DNA from: CAYZMS01 sp964479625
Lineage (GTDB): Bacteria; Bacteroidota; Bacteroidia; Chitinophagales; Saprospiraceae
Direction of reading: 5' to 3'
Assembly (NCBI GenBank): GCA_964479625.1
Contig: CAYZMS010000017.1
Span: forward strand, 35,874 to 99,873
DNA length: 64,000 bases
In this document: positions 51,563 through 59,517 of the stretch, in pieces
Layout of the letters: each line of letters starts with the position of its first letter
Numbering within the stretch: the stretch's first letter is position 1
Program-made: the position numbers and the translations under genes
The notes under the pieces: model-generated
Databases searched by the model: none
Told to the model about the DNA's origin: nothing
Seen by the model: the letters and a program-made list of their open reading frames with translations, nothing else

Positions 51563-51637
51563 GAACCTTCATAGGAAGAGGTTATAATTGAAGCGGGATT
51601 TAAGGTTCTATGCAACAAAATCTCCCGTTTTGGTTTT
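51563..51637 (+). promoter_or_regulatory. Two mutually exclusive hairpins before the exporter operon (possible attenuator)
   Basis: Arm pair A is GAACCTT (51563-51569) with AAGGTTC (51602-51608). Arm pair B is CGGGA (51594-51598, extended by TTT) with TCCCG (51623-51627, preceded by AAA and a 2-nt bulge), followed by TTTTGGTTTT. The two stems cross each other, so both cannot form as simple hairpins. B followed by the U-rich run resembles a terminator, and A an anti-terminator. Confidence 0.35.
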
Positions 51638-51675
51638 ATAATTCCTTGAGGTATAGGTTCCAAAAAATATACTAG

Positions 51676-53445
51676 ATGGAGACGATCAATCCACTAAGAC
51701 GATTTTTTCTGTTACTGGAAATTGACAGGAAAGATATAACCTACATTTATGTCTATGCGATTTTTGCAGGTTTAATTACCCTAAGCTTGCCGCTCGGAGT
51801 ACAGGCAATTATTGGTTTAATTGCAGGGGGAGGTATGTCGGCGGCGCTGATCATGCTTATTGCTGTGGTAACCATTGCTACGGCTTTGGCGGGTTTTTTG
51901 AAGATCATGCAACTGACTGTGACGGAGACCATTCAACGGCGTATTTTTGCACGGTCGGCTTTCGATTTCTCCTACAGGTTGCCCCGCATGCAATCGGAAG
52001 AGGTTTCAACCATTTATCCACCAGAACTGGTGAATCGCTTTTTTGATACCGTTACGATCCAGAAAGGGCTACCGAAAATTCTGATAGACCTGTCGTCTGC
52101 CGTACTACAGATTATTTTCGGTCTGATCCTGATCTCTTTCTATCACCCATTTTTTGTGTTTTTCAGCCTGGTACTGGTTACCATTGTTTATTTGATTTTC
52201 AGGATCACCGGGCCAAGAGGGTTAAAGACCAGTTTGCAGGAATCCAAATATAAATATAAGGTAGCGGGTTGGCTGGAGGAGATCGCTCGAAGCGCGGGTA
52301 CTTTCAAGTTATCCGGCCCCACTGATCTAACCATGAAAAAAACGGATACCCTCACCTCTGGATATTTGGATCACCGAAAAGCACACTTTCGAATATTGGT
52401 AACCCAGTATGGCTGGATGGTAGCTTTCAAAACGGTCATTACTGCTGCCCTGCTGGCACTTGGAAGTTATTTGGTGATCGAGAACCAGATTAATATTGGT
52501 CAGTTTGTAGCATCCGAGATCGTTATCATTTTGATCATGGGAAATGTGGAAAAACTAATCCTTACCATGGATAGCATCTATGATGTTCTGACAGGGCTTG
52601 AAAAACTAAGTAATGTAACCGATATTCCATTGGAAGATGATACGGGCTTATCCTTCGATGAGATTGAAAATGGGGGTGGGTTGAAAGTAGAAATCAGGAA
52701 TCTTTCCTTCCAGTTTCCAGATGCTGATCGACCGACTATTGATAACCTTAATTTGGAGGTGCAGCCTGGAGAGCGGATATGTATTGCAGGGCAGCCAGGT
52801 TCTGGGAAATCGACTCTAATGCGATTGCTTGCAGGCTATTATAGTAACTATAGAGGGGCTATCATTTATAATGGAGCTCCAATGGACAGTTTGGACAGGA
52901 AGGAGTTACGCAAGCATTTGGGCGACCTATGTACACCGGAGAACATATTTGAAGGCACTGTTCTGGAAAATATCCTACTCGGGAAAAAAGGCATAGGCTT
53001 GAAACAGGCCATCGATGTAGCTGCGGCCATTGGCCTTGATGAATATATACAAAATTTACCTAAAGGATACGAATTCCATTTATTACCGGAAGGAAGAAAT
53101 ATTTCCGGTAGTTTACGAACGAAAATCCTGCTGGCCCGGGCAGTGGTCAACCAACCCAAACTATTGATCATAGAACGTCTATTTGCCAACATCAACCAGG
53201 AGGATCGGGAACAATTCATCCAGTATTTGATAAGAGAGGATAAGAAATGGACCTTAGTTCTCAACTCCAATGAGCTTGATATTGCTGCTCGTTGTGATAG
53301 AATCATCCTGATGCAGGAAGGGAAAGTTGTCGCAAATGGCCCTTACCATGCCATTCACAATAATGCCTATTTTAAAAGTACCTTCATTAAGAATGGATTC
53401 CTGGATGAGCTAGAAATAGTTGGTTCTTCTACTTCCAAGCATTAA
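51676..53445 (+). CDS. ABC exporter (membrane + nucleotide-binding domain) with degenerate ATPase motifs
   Basis: A 589-residue half-transporter with six membrane helices (about 20-300) and a nucleotide-binding domain (335-575), but no C39 peptidase. Walker A is intact (GQPGSGKST, 372-380). The rest is degenerate: the signature is ISGSL (476-480) instead of LSGGQ; Walker B Asp is Glu500; the catalytic Glu is Arg501; the H-loop His is Asn532; the Q-loop Gln reads Thr420. Active hydrolysis by a homodimer is doubtful. It starts an operon with HlyD and TolC genes, so it should power or gate a type I-like exporter of an unknown substrate. The frame is open and uninterrupted, arguing against a pseudogene. 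Confidence 0.88.
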   Translation: METINPLRRFFLLLEIDRKDITYIYVYAIFAGLITLSLPLGVQAIIGLIAGGGMSAALIMLIAVVTIATALAGFLKIMQLTVTETIQRRIFARSAFDFSYRLPRMQSEEVSTIYPPELVNRFFDTVTIQKGLPKILIDLSSAVLQIIFGLILISFYHPFFVFFSLVLVTIVYLIFRITGPRGLKTSLQESKYKYKVAGWLEEIARSAGTFKLSGPTDLTMKKTDTLTSGYLDHRKAHFRILVTQYGWMVAFKTVITAALLALGSYLVIENQINIGQFVASEIVIILIMGNVEKLILTMDSIYDVLTGLEKLSNVTDIPLEDDTGLSFDEIENGGGLKVEIRNLSFQFPDADRPTIDNLNLEVQPGERICIAGQPGSGKSTLMRLLAGYYSNYRGAIIYNGAPMDSLDRKELRKHLGDLCTPENIFEGTVLENILLGKKGIGLKQAIDVAAAIGLDEYIQNLPKGYEFHLLPEGRNISGSLRTKILLARAVVNQPKLLIIERLFANINQEDREQFIQYLIREDKKWTLVLNSNELDIAARCDRIILMQEGKVVANGPYHAIHNNAYFKSTFIKNGFLDELEIVGSSTSKH

Positions 53446-53458
53446 ACTGACAAGCAGT

Positions 53459-54820
53459 ATGTTAAATATTTCGCCAGAGAATTCCATAAATCCTAAAGTC
53501 TCCCACGAGCAGTTTGACTCCTTTAACAAAACCAGCTTATCAAGTGCGAATAAAATGTTGACCCGTTGGTTGTGGGGGGTATTCATAACTGTTGTCGTAC
53601 TGTTGTTTTTACCCTGGACGCAAAACATCCAATCGAAAGGCCAGATAACCACTCTTCAACCGGGACAAAGGCCGCAGACCATCCACGCAACCATTGCCGG
53701 TCGGATCGAGAAATGGTATGTCCGGGAAGGAGAGTTAGTAAAAAAAGGAGATACCATTGTTTACCTTTCAGAGGTAAAAGCAGAGTACTTCGACCCAAAG
53801 TTAGTGGAACGGACCCAACAGCAGGTCATGGCAAAAAACTCCTCCATAGTAGCCTACCAGCAGCAAATCCAGGCCCTTAACGCCCAGATCAGTGCCTTAC
53901 GGGCGGAGTGGGATTTTAAACGCTTCCAGTTGCGGAATAAGATCGAACAGACCCTTTTTAAGATAGAATCAGATAGCATTGAATGGCAGCAGGCAGAGCT
54001 TGATTACACCATTGCCCAGCGGCAGTTGGAACGATCTAGGACCTTGAACGAACAAGGGATAAAGCCGGTAACAGATGTAGAGGATAAAAGCCTGAAGTTG
54101 CAGACCACTACGGCTAAAAGGCTTTCTTCTCTGAATAAATTCAATACTAGTAAAAACCAGTTGCAAAACGCCCGTATCGACCTTCAATCCATTGAACCGG
54201 AATACCGGCAAAAGATCGCCAAAGCAGAAGGGGAAATTGCAAAGGCGGAAACGGCCTTGTTCGATGCTCAGGGGGAGCGGGATAAGTTAACCATCCAGGC
54301 TTCGAATTACGAGCAACGGCAGCAGTTCTACTACATTACCGCACCACAGGATTGCTATATCACCCAGGTGGAAACTCCAGGTATAGGGGAAACTGTAAAA
54401 GAAGGCGACCTCATTGTGAGTATTATGCCTGAGCATTTTGAATTAGCTGTCGCTTTATTCATTGCCCCTATGAACCTTCCTTTAGTAGATACCGGGCGGG
54501 AGGTCCGCTTCATTTTTGACGGATGGCCTGCTTTCATTTTTTCTGGATGGCCAAACCAATCCTTCGGTACCTTTTACGGGGAAGTGGTCGCTATTGATAA
54601 TACGGTGAGCATCAATAACAAATATAGAATCCTCGTTAGACCCGAAGGGGACTGGCCTAAAGAGTTACGGGTTGGATCCGGGGCTCAGGGAATTTTATTG
54701 CTGAGTAATGTCCCGCTTTGGTATGAGGTCTGGCGTCAATTGAACGGCTTCCCGCCTGACTTTTACAAGAACGAGGATAATTTACCTAAACTTAAGGCCC
54801 CTATAAAGACGGTCAAATAG
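53459..54820 (+). CDS. HlyD-type membrane fusion protein
   Basis: About 453 residues from ATG 53459, 13 bases after the exporter stop; an upstream ORF start inside that gene is not used. One membrane helix (about 38-55, WLWGVFITVVVLLFLPW) is followed by a lipoyl motif (HATIAGRIEKWYVREGELVKKGD), a long coiled coil of about residues 110-290, the second lipoyl half (ITAPQDCYITQVETPGIGETV) and a beta-barrel region. It would span the periplasm between the ABC exporter and the TolC protein that follow in order. Confidence 0.9.
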   Translation: MLNISPENSINPKVSHEQFDSFNKTSLSSANKMLTRWLWGVFITVVVLLFLPWTQNIQSKGQITTLQPGQRPQTIHATIAGRIEKWYVREGELVKKGDTIVYLSEVKAEYFDPKLVERTQQQVMAKNSSIVAYQQQIQALNAQISALRAEWDFKRFQLRNKIEQTLFKIESDSIEWQQAELDYTIAQRQLERSRTLNEQGIKPVTDVEDKSLKLQTTTAKRLSSLNKFNTSKNQLQNARIDLQSIEPEYRQKIAKAEGEIAKAETALFDAQGERDKLTIQASNYEQRQQFYYITAPQDCYITQVETPGIGETVKEGDLIVSIMPEHFELAVALFIAPMNLPLVDTGREVRFIFDGWPAFIFSGWPNQSFGTFYGEVVAIDNTVSINNKYRILVRPEGDWPKELRVGSGAQGILLLSNVPLWYEVWRQLNGFPPDFYKNEDNLPKLKAPIKTVK

Positions 54821-54825
54821 AAATC

Positions 54826-56244
54826 ATGAGTAGAACGGTATTGGTATGTTTTTTCCTGTTGACGGACCTCTTACCCTTGTCCGCCCAGGATTCTCTGATC
54901 GCTATCGACTATTATTTTCAACAACTATTGAACTACCATCCCTCGGCCCGTAATGCTGCTTTGGCTCCGGCAATGGCGGATGCTGCCTTACTTCAGGCAA
55001 GAGGAGCATTCGATCCTAAGGCTTTTGCCGATTGGTCGCAAAAAGCTTTTGACAATAAAGACTATTTTTCTGTTGGGGAGGCCGGTCTTAAAGCGAAAAC
55101 ACCCTTAGGGCTGGAATTAAAAGCCAGTTATACGACTGCAAGAGGTGTTTTTCTCAACCCGGCCGATAATTTACCGGAAGTGGGGCAGGCTGTTTTGGGC
55201 GTCAAGGCACCTTTATTGCGTGGTTTGTTTTTTGATGCCAACCGGGCAGGGATGCGTCAGGCACGTATCGGCCAGGAGGCCGCAAATGCAGAGCGTGAGT
55301 TTTTACTGAATGACCTGCTTGCAGAAGGGGTTAAGTACTATATGGACTGGAGCACTGCCTATGCGCAATTACAAGTTATTGAGGAAGGGGTGCAAATTGC
55401 TCAGGTTAGGCTGGATAACATCCGGGAAAGTTTTATCGAAGGTGATCTTCCTGCGGTGGATACCCTGGAGACTTACCTCCAATTATTGGATCGAAGACAG
55501 GAGCGCCAGCGCCTGCGCCAGGAATACCTCATGTTCCGTCAGTTATTAACGGATTTCTGGTGGCCTAATGGGGAAAGCTATACCTTTAGTCCCAGAGCTG
55601 TTCCTGTTCTGCCGGATGGAGCTTATATACTACCTCAGCCCTGGCAATCCATTGACCAACCGGACCCCAATCACCCGGAATTACTGCTGACCCGGTTTAA
55701 AATGGACCAACTGGAAGTCGATTACCGGTTAGCTTCCGAAAATCTTAAGCCAAGGCTGGACGTTTCTTACTTCCTATTGGGGGAGGGGTTCAATCTGGTT
55801 CCCGGGGAGGTCGATGATTCAGGGATCGCTCAATTGATGGGCGACAACTATAAATGGGACTTGAGTTTTAGTTTTCCTTTATTTCTGCGCAAGGAACGAG
55901 GCAAACGCGAGCAGGTACGCCTTAAACAGATCATGACCGAGAACCAGTTTTCCCAGAAGCAACTTCAAATTAACAATAAAGTACTCGCTGCCAGGAGAGA
56001 ACTGGAACAATTACAGGGACAACTTGATCGCGCCCAGGAAATGGTAGACGGCTATGCCGCCCTACTAGCCGCTGAACGGATTAAATTCGAATTGGGAGAA
56101 AGCTCCGTCTTCCTCATGAATAGCCGGGAATCAAAATTGATCGATGCCCGCCTAAAACTGGTCAAAATACAAGGGGAGTATGCCAAGGCACAGTATAAGC
56201 TTAACTGGGCGGCAGGTATTCTGGCGGATTCCCTGTTGCAGTAA
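54826..56244 (+). CDS. TolC-family outer-membrane efflux protein
   Basis: A 472-residue outer-membrane channel, starting 5 bases after the HlyD stop. The signal peptide ends at about residue 20 (SAQDSLIAIDYYF). Two TolC-type halves with coiled-coil helices are visible: AERE-FLLNDLLAEGVKYYMDWSTAYAQLQVIEEG and AARRELEQLQGQLDRAQEMVDGY. ABC, HlyD and TolC here give a complete tripartite exporter. Confidence 0.88.
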   Translation: MSRTVLVCFFLLTDLLPLSAQDSLIAIDYYFQQLLNYHPSARNAALAPAMADAALLQARGAFDPKAFADWSQKAFDNKDYFSVGEAGLKAKTPLGLELKASYTTARGVFLNPADNLPEVGQAVLGVKAPLLRGLFFDANRAGMRQARIGQEAANAEREFLLNDLLAEGVKYYMDWSTAYAQLQVIEEGVQIAQVRLDNIRESFIEGDLPAVDTLETYLQLLDRRQERQRLRQEYLMFRQLLTDFWWPNGESYTFSPRAVPVLPDGAYILPQPWQSIDQPDPNHPELLLTRFKMDQLEVDYRLASENLKPRLDVSYFLLGEGFNLVPGEVDDSGIAQLMGDNYKWDLSFSFPLFLRKERGKREQVRLKQIMTENQFSQKQLQINNKVLAARRELEQLQGQLDRAQEMVDGYAALLAAERIKFELGESSVFLMNSRESKLIDARLKLVKIQGEYAKAQYKLNWAAGILADSLLQ

Positions 56245-56299
56245 ATCCGGAATTTTCAATAATTTAGGAGGATGTAAAACCTAATAACACCTAAATTCA

Positions 56300-56773
56300 A
56301 TGAAAAACCGGAAAATCGAGATCAAGTGGGCGTTAGTATTTATTGCTGCAGGGCTTCTATGGATCTTGCTGGAACGCCTAACCGGCTTGCACAGTACCCA
56401 TATCGATAAGCATCCAACCTATTCCAACTTTTTTGCCATTCCGGCCATTGTGGTCTATGTATTGGCCTTATTGGATAAACGAAAAAATTTTTATGGTGGC
56501 AAAATGACCTATATCCAGGGGTTGATCAGCGGTTTGGTCATCACCGGGATTATAGCTCTACTGAGTCCCCTTTCCCAACTGGCGGCCACTTTTATAAGCC
56601 CTCATTACTTCGATAATGCCTCCCAGTATGCCATCGAAAATGAATTGATGGACCCGGAGCAGGCGAATCGGTATTTCAGCCTTAATAATTACATGATCCA
56701 GGGAGCTATCGGGGCGATCGTTATGGGGATATTGACTTCGGCGGTGCTCGCGTTGGTCGTTCGAAGGCGGTAA
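56300..56773 (+). CDS. DUF4199-type four-helix membrane protein
   Basis: A 157-residue inner-membrane protein with helices at about 8-26, 44-60, 72-98 and 132-153, and the short soluble stretch YAIENELMDPEQANRYFSL between the last two. The layout matches the DUF4199 family, widespread in Bacteroidota with no known function. It lies 55 bases after the TolC gene and may be at the end of that operon, followed by a terminator. Confidence 0.85.
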   Translation: MKNRKIEIKWALVFIAAGLLWILLERLTGLHSTHIDKHPTYSNFFAIPAIVVYVLALLDKRKNFYGGKMTYIQGLISGLVITGIIALLSPLSQLAATFISPHYFDNASQYAIENELMDPEQANRYFSLNNYMIQGAIGAIVMGILTSAVLALVVRRR

Positions 56774-56835
56774 GATCCATTGTGCCCTCTCCTTTCGGCA
56801 ACCATCTTTTGAAGCCCTCTTAAAAGTTTTTTCGG

Positions 56836-56873
56836 AGCGTCTCAAGGCACCTTTTTCGCTTTGAGACGCTTTT
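56836..56873 (+). terminator. Terminator after the exporter/DUF4199 operon
   Basis: A perfect 10-bp stem AGCGTCTCAA (56836-56845) with TTGAGACGCT (56861-56870) closes a 15-nt loop and is followed by U residues. It lies between the convergent genes ending at 56773 and 56919. Confidence 0.7.
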
Positions 56874-56918
56874 GTTCGGGCTATTTCACTCTTAAATTGA
56901 TTAGAGGGCGAAAAAGCG

Positions 56919-57275
56919 CTATTGTAGTTCTGAAAAGGTTTCCGACTTATCTTCATCCGGGCGGGAATTACAGGGGAAGTTCTTTTCCACTAGCAGATGA
57001 ATTACCCTTCCTTCCTTGCCGGGAACAATAGCCTGCAAGCCAATGGCCTTACCGTGCAGCCAATCCTGAATACCTGAATTAGGCAAGGTGATGTTTAAGA
57101 TTCCATTGTTGAAATCGACGGAATAATCCAGTTGATTTTCCGAGATTTGAAGCGTCCATTCGAAGGGTTTGGGCAGTTCGAGTATTTCACGTAAAGAGGC
57201 GCCTTTTTTCAAGGCAGCCAATTCGGATTTGATGATCCGGATGCGTATGCTGTTGGTGAGGCAGCGGAGTTTCAT
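56919..57275 (-). CDS. Conserved small protein of unknown function
   Basis: A 118-residue soluble protein. Its start, MKLRCLTNSIRIRIIKSELAAL, with GILNITLPNSGIQDWL later, matches a small family I have seen in Bacteroidota (a DUF such as DUF7009) without a known role. The C-terminal tail has two or more Cys/Asp residues (NFPCNSRPDEDKSE). It stands alone, divergent from the OmpA-type gene. Function unknown. Confidence 0.75.
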   Translation of the reverse strand: MKLRCLTNSIRIRIIKSELAALKKGASLREILELPKPFEWTLQISENQLDYSVDFNNGILNITLPNSGIQDWLHGKAIGLQAIVPGKEGRVIHLLVEKNFPCNSRPDEDKSETFSELQ

Positions 57276-57345
57276 GAGTTTTTTGAAAAGGAAAGTACTA
57301 AAATTACGGGTTATTCGTATATTAATACTTTAAATCAGCTGATCC

Positions 57346-58209
57346 ATGCGCGCATTTCTCGTTGTATTGCTATTTGTTGTCTTCGCCCTGGTTGCTCGTT
57401 GGTATTACGTTTGCCAATGGCGAAATATGTGCAAGGAGGCGGGTAGTCTTCAATTCGAGCGATTTCACGATCTCAGGTTCATCGATGATACCCTGGTTGT
57501 ACTGGAGGGGTACGATCATTTTGCTTTCGATACGAGCAGCGTGGTTCCCATTCTTAATGACAATAACAAAACCTTTCTGGATAGTGTAGCTGCTTATCTT
57601 GCTCAAAACCAGGATCGGAAGTTGAAGATCGTTGGACTGTACCGACCTTCCGAGGAGGGCTTGTCTTATCGTTTTTTAGAAAACCTGGGACTCGCAAGGG
57701 CTGCCGAGCTTAGGAAGTTACTGGTGCGGCGCGGCATATCCGAAGCCCGTATCAATATAGACCACGGCAAGGCCCCCAGTGAAGGGCTGGGCCGCCCGGT
57801 TCGATTTGATGCCTATTTACCGGAGGACAGTGAATACCTGCCCGAAGCCTTTACTTTCCAAAACATCTCTTTTTCTCACGATAACTTTGAGTTTGGCTCC
57901 GCGGAATTCAAGCCCGGCCTGGCCTTTGTTGCCTACGCTGACTCTGTAAAAATTTTCCTGGAGCAAAACGTTGCATTCCAGTTGGAGATCATCGGACATA
58001 CCGATAATGTAGATACCGATGAATTTAATTATGGGTTGGGCTTACGCCGGGCGGAAAGTGCAGAAAAATATTTCTGGGAACTGGGTGTTCCGAAGGATAA
58101 GATCGAAACAGCATCCAGGGGAGAACAACAGCCCGTAGCATCAAACGCAACCTCGGTAGGGCGCAGTAAAAATCGCCGGGTTAATTTTTTACTTAAGGAA
58201 TCGTCCTGA
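57346..58209 (+). CDS. OmpA-type protein with a degenerate second OmpA-like unit
   Basis: A 287-residue protein with an N-terminal membrane anchor or signal (ALVARWYY region, about 1-22). The C-terminal OmpA domain (residues 175-283) has the peptidoglycan-binding Asp (GHTDNVDTDEFNYGLGLRRAESAE) and Arg. A preceding stretch (50-140) looks like a second OmpA fold: FAFDTSSVVPILNDNNKTFLDSV and GLARAAELRKLLVRRGIS. It has lost the TD motif (GLYRPSEEG). It should bind the cell wall from the periplasm. A DUF-type small gene is divergent from it. Confidence 0.88.
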   Translation: MRAFLVVLLFVVFALVARWYYVCQWRNMCKEAGSLQFERFHDLRFIDDTLVVLEGYDHFAFDTSSVVPILNDNNKTFLDSVAAYLAQNQDRKLKIVGLYRPSEEGLSYRFLENLGLARAAELRKLLVRRGISEARINIDHGKAPSEGLGRPVRFDAYLPEDSEYLPEAFTFQNISFSHDNFEFGSAEFKPGLAFVAYADSVKIFLEQNVAFQLEIIGHTDNVDTDEFNYGLGLRRAESAEKYFWELGVPKDKIETASRGEQQPVASNATSVGRSKNRRVNFLLKESS

Positions 58210-58259
58210 AAAGGAATTATTCGATAAGCCTGTATGGAGTAGTATCTGGCTGCAGGCAA

Positions 58260-58290
58260 TTGGAACCTTATAAGTGATTCTATATTTTTG
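58260..58290 (+). promoter_or_regulatory. Promoter of the coiled-coil HhH gene
   Basis: TTG at 58260-58262, exactly 20 bases, then TATTTTTG at 58283-58290: a full consensus match. The start codon at 58311 lies about 14 nt downstream of the expected transcription start. Confidence 0.75.
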
Positions 58291-58310
58291 GCTATCCAAA
58301 ACAAAAACAA

Positions 58311-59516
58311 ATGGATACAGACGCGATTAATTCTTTTTTCCAGGAGCTGTTCACACAGTTCTTTGTAGAAGACAGCCTGATCATTATGACCCTCTTGTTG
58401 ATCGCCTTTTTGTTGGGTATGGCAGTGGGTAACTTGCTAAGGAGTCGGTTCATTCGTCGGTTGAAGAATGACCTGGTAGACCGGGAAGCAGAAGCCCAGG
58501 GGCTTAAGGCTAGCATTCAACCCTTGCAGGAGGAATTAGCGTTAACCAAGGAGCAATTGCAAAAGGCCCAATATGAAACTACGGTGGAGCCTCAGCAACT
58601 TCAATTCCTGGAAGAAGAGCGTAATAAATTCCGTTTGCAAGTGGAAACCCTGCAAGAGGACCGAAAAAGATTGGGTGCCCAGCAGCAAGCTTATGAAAAC
58701 AGGATAGCGGAATTACAAAAAGACCTAGAGGCCATTGCTCAGGCTGAACGAACCTCAGGAGGTACGCTTGACCTCGGTAGCCAAAGCCCCGCAGCATCTA
58801 TAGATCCGGATCGGCTTTCAAATATTGAGGCGGGGCTACAGCGCCTGGAACAGGAAAATGAAGCTTTGCGCCAGGAATTGATCAGCCTTAGGGAACAAGG
58901 GCTGCCTTCTTCCAATGTTCAGCAAGCTCATCAGGCGGAAGAAAAAGAGGAAGAGTTGCCAGAGGAGTTGCTTCCACCAAATCGTCCTCCTTTGAACCCC
59001 GATCGGGAACTGGTCAAACAGCAACAGCGTGATGGCCTAACCCGAATCAACAGGGTTGGGCCTTTTCTCGAGAAAAAACTAAACCAGGCCGGAGTGTTCA
59101 CCTATCAGCAAATCGCCCAGTGGACGCCAGAAGATATTACCCGGATTACCCGGGAGATTCAATACTTCGAAGGTCGTATCCAAAAGGATGACTGGGTAGG
59201 CCAGGCCCGTAAATTGATGGACGAAGAGCCTGAGGAAAGCCCAAATGCTATTGTTTCTCAAGGTCAGGATGACCTTACCATAATCAAGGGGATCAATAAA
59301 GCTATAGCAGCCTTGCTAAATCGGGCTAATATTACTCAGTTGAAACAGATCGCCAAAGCAGATCCGCTGCAACTACGTGAGATCCTGAGGGCTGCAGGGT
59401 CAGAGTATAAAGAAGTAAACCCAGGATCGTGGCCAGCGCAGGCTCGCTTGGCAATCGATGAGAACTGGGAAGTACTGGAAGACATTCAAGCCTCCCTACC
59501 GGACGAAAAGCCATAA
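58311..59516 (+). CDS. Membrane-anchored coiled-coil protein with two helix-hairpin-helix-like domains
   Basis: A 401-residue protein. One membrane helix lies at about 22-42 (DSLIIMTLLLIAFLLGMAVGN), then a long coiled coil (50-205, rich in E, Q, L and K) and an acidic proline linker. Two repeats of about 70 residues end it, each beginning with an HhH-like motif: LTRINRVGPFLEKKLNQAGV and LTIIKGINKAIAALLNRANI, both ending in W-x-x-Q-A-R. Such repeats are found at the C-termini of several Bacteroidota proteins of unclear role. No catalytic site is visible. Its stop is one base from that of the convergent ligase gene. Confidence 0.8.
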   Translation: MDTDAINSFFQELFTQFFVEDSLIIMTLLLIAFLLGMAVGNLLRSRFIRRLKNDLVDREAEAQGLKASIQPLQEELALTKEQLQKAQYETTVEPQQLQFLEEERNKFRLQVETLQEDRKRLGAQQQAYENRIAELQKDLEAIAQAERTSGGTLDLGSQSPAASIDPDRLSNIEAGLQRLEQENEALRQELISLREQGLPSSNVQQAHQAEEKEEELPEELLPPNRPPLNPDRELVKQQQRDGLTRINRVGPFLEKKLNQAGVFTYQQIAQWTPEDITRITREIQYFEGRIQKDDWVGQARKLMDEEPEESPNAIVSQGQDDLTIIKGINKAIAALLNRANITQLKQIAKADPLQLREILRAAGSEYKEVNPGSWPAQARLAIDENWEVLEDIQASLPDEKP

Positions 59517-59517
59517 A

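Noticed and set aside
53420..53458. HlyD start at 53420 inside the exporter gene
   Set aside because: The extra 13 residues are not typical of the family, and the ATG at 53459 is spaced normally after the exporter stop.
51676..56244. A bacteriocin or RTX-toxin export locus
   Set aside because: The exporter has no C39 peptidase domain and no small precursor, RTX repeat or immunity gene is visible in the window.
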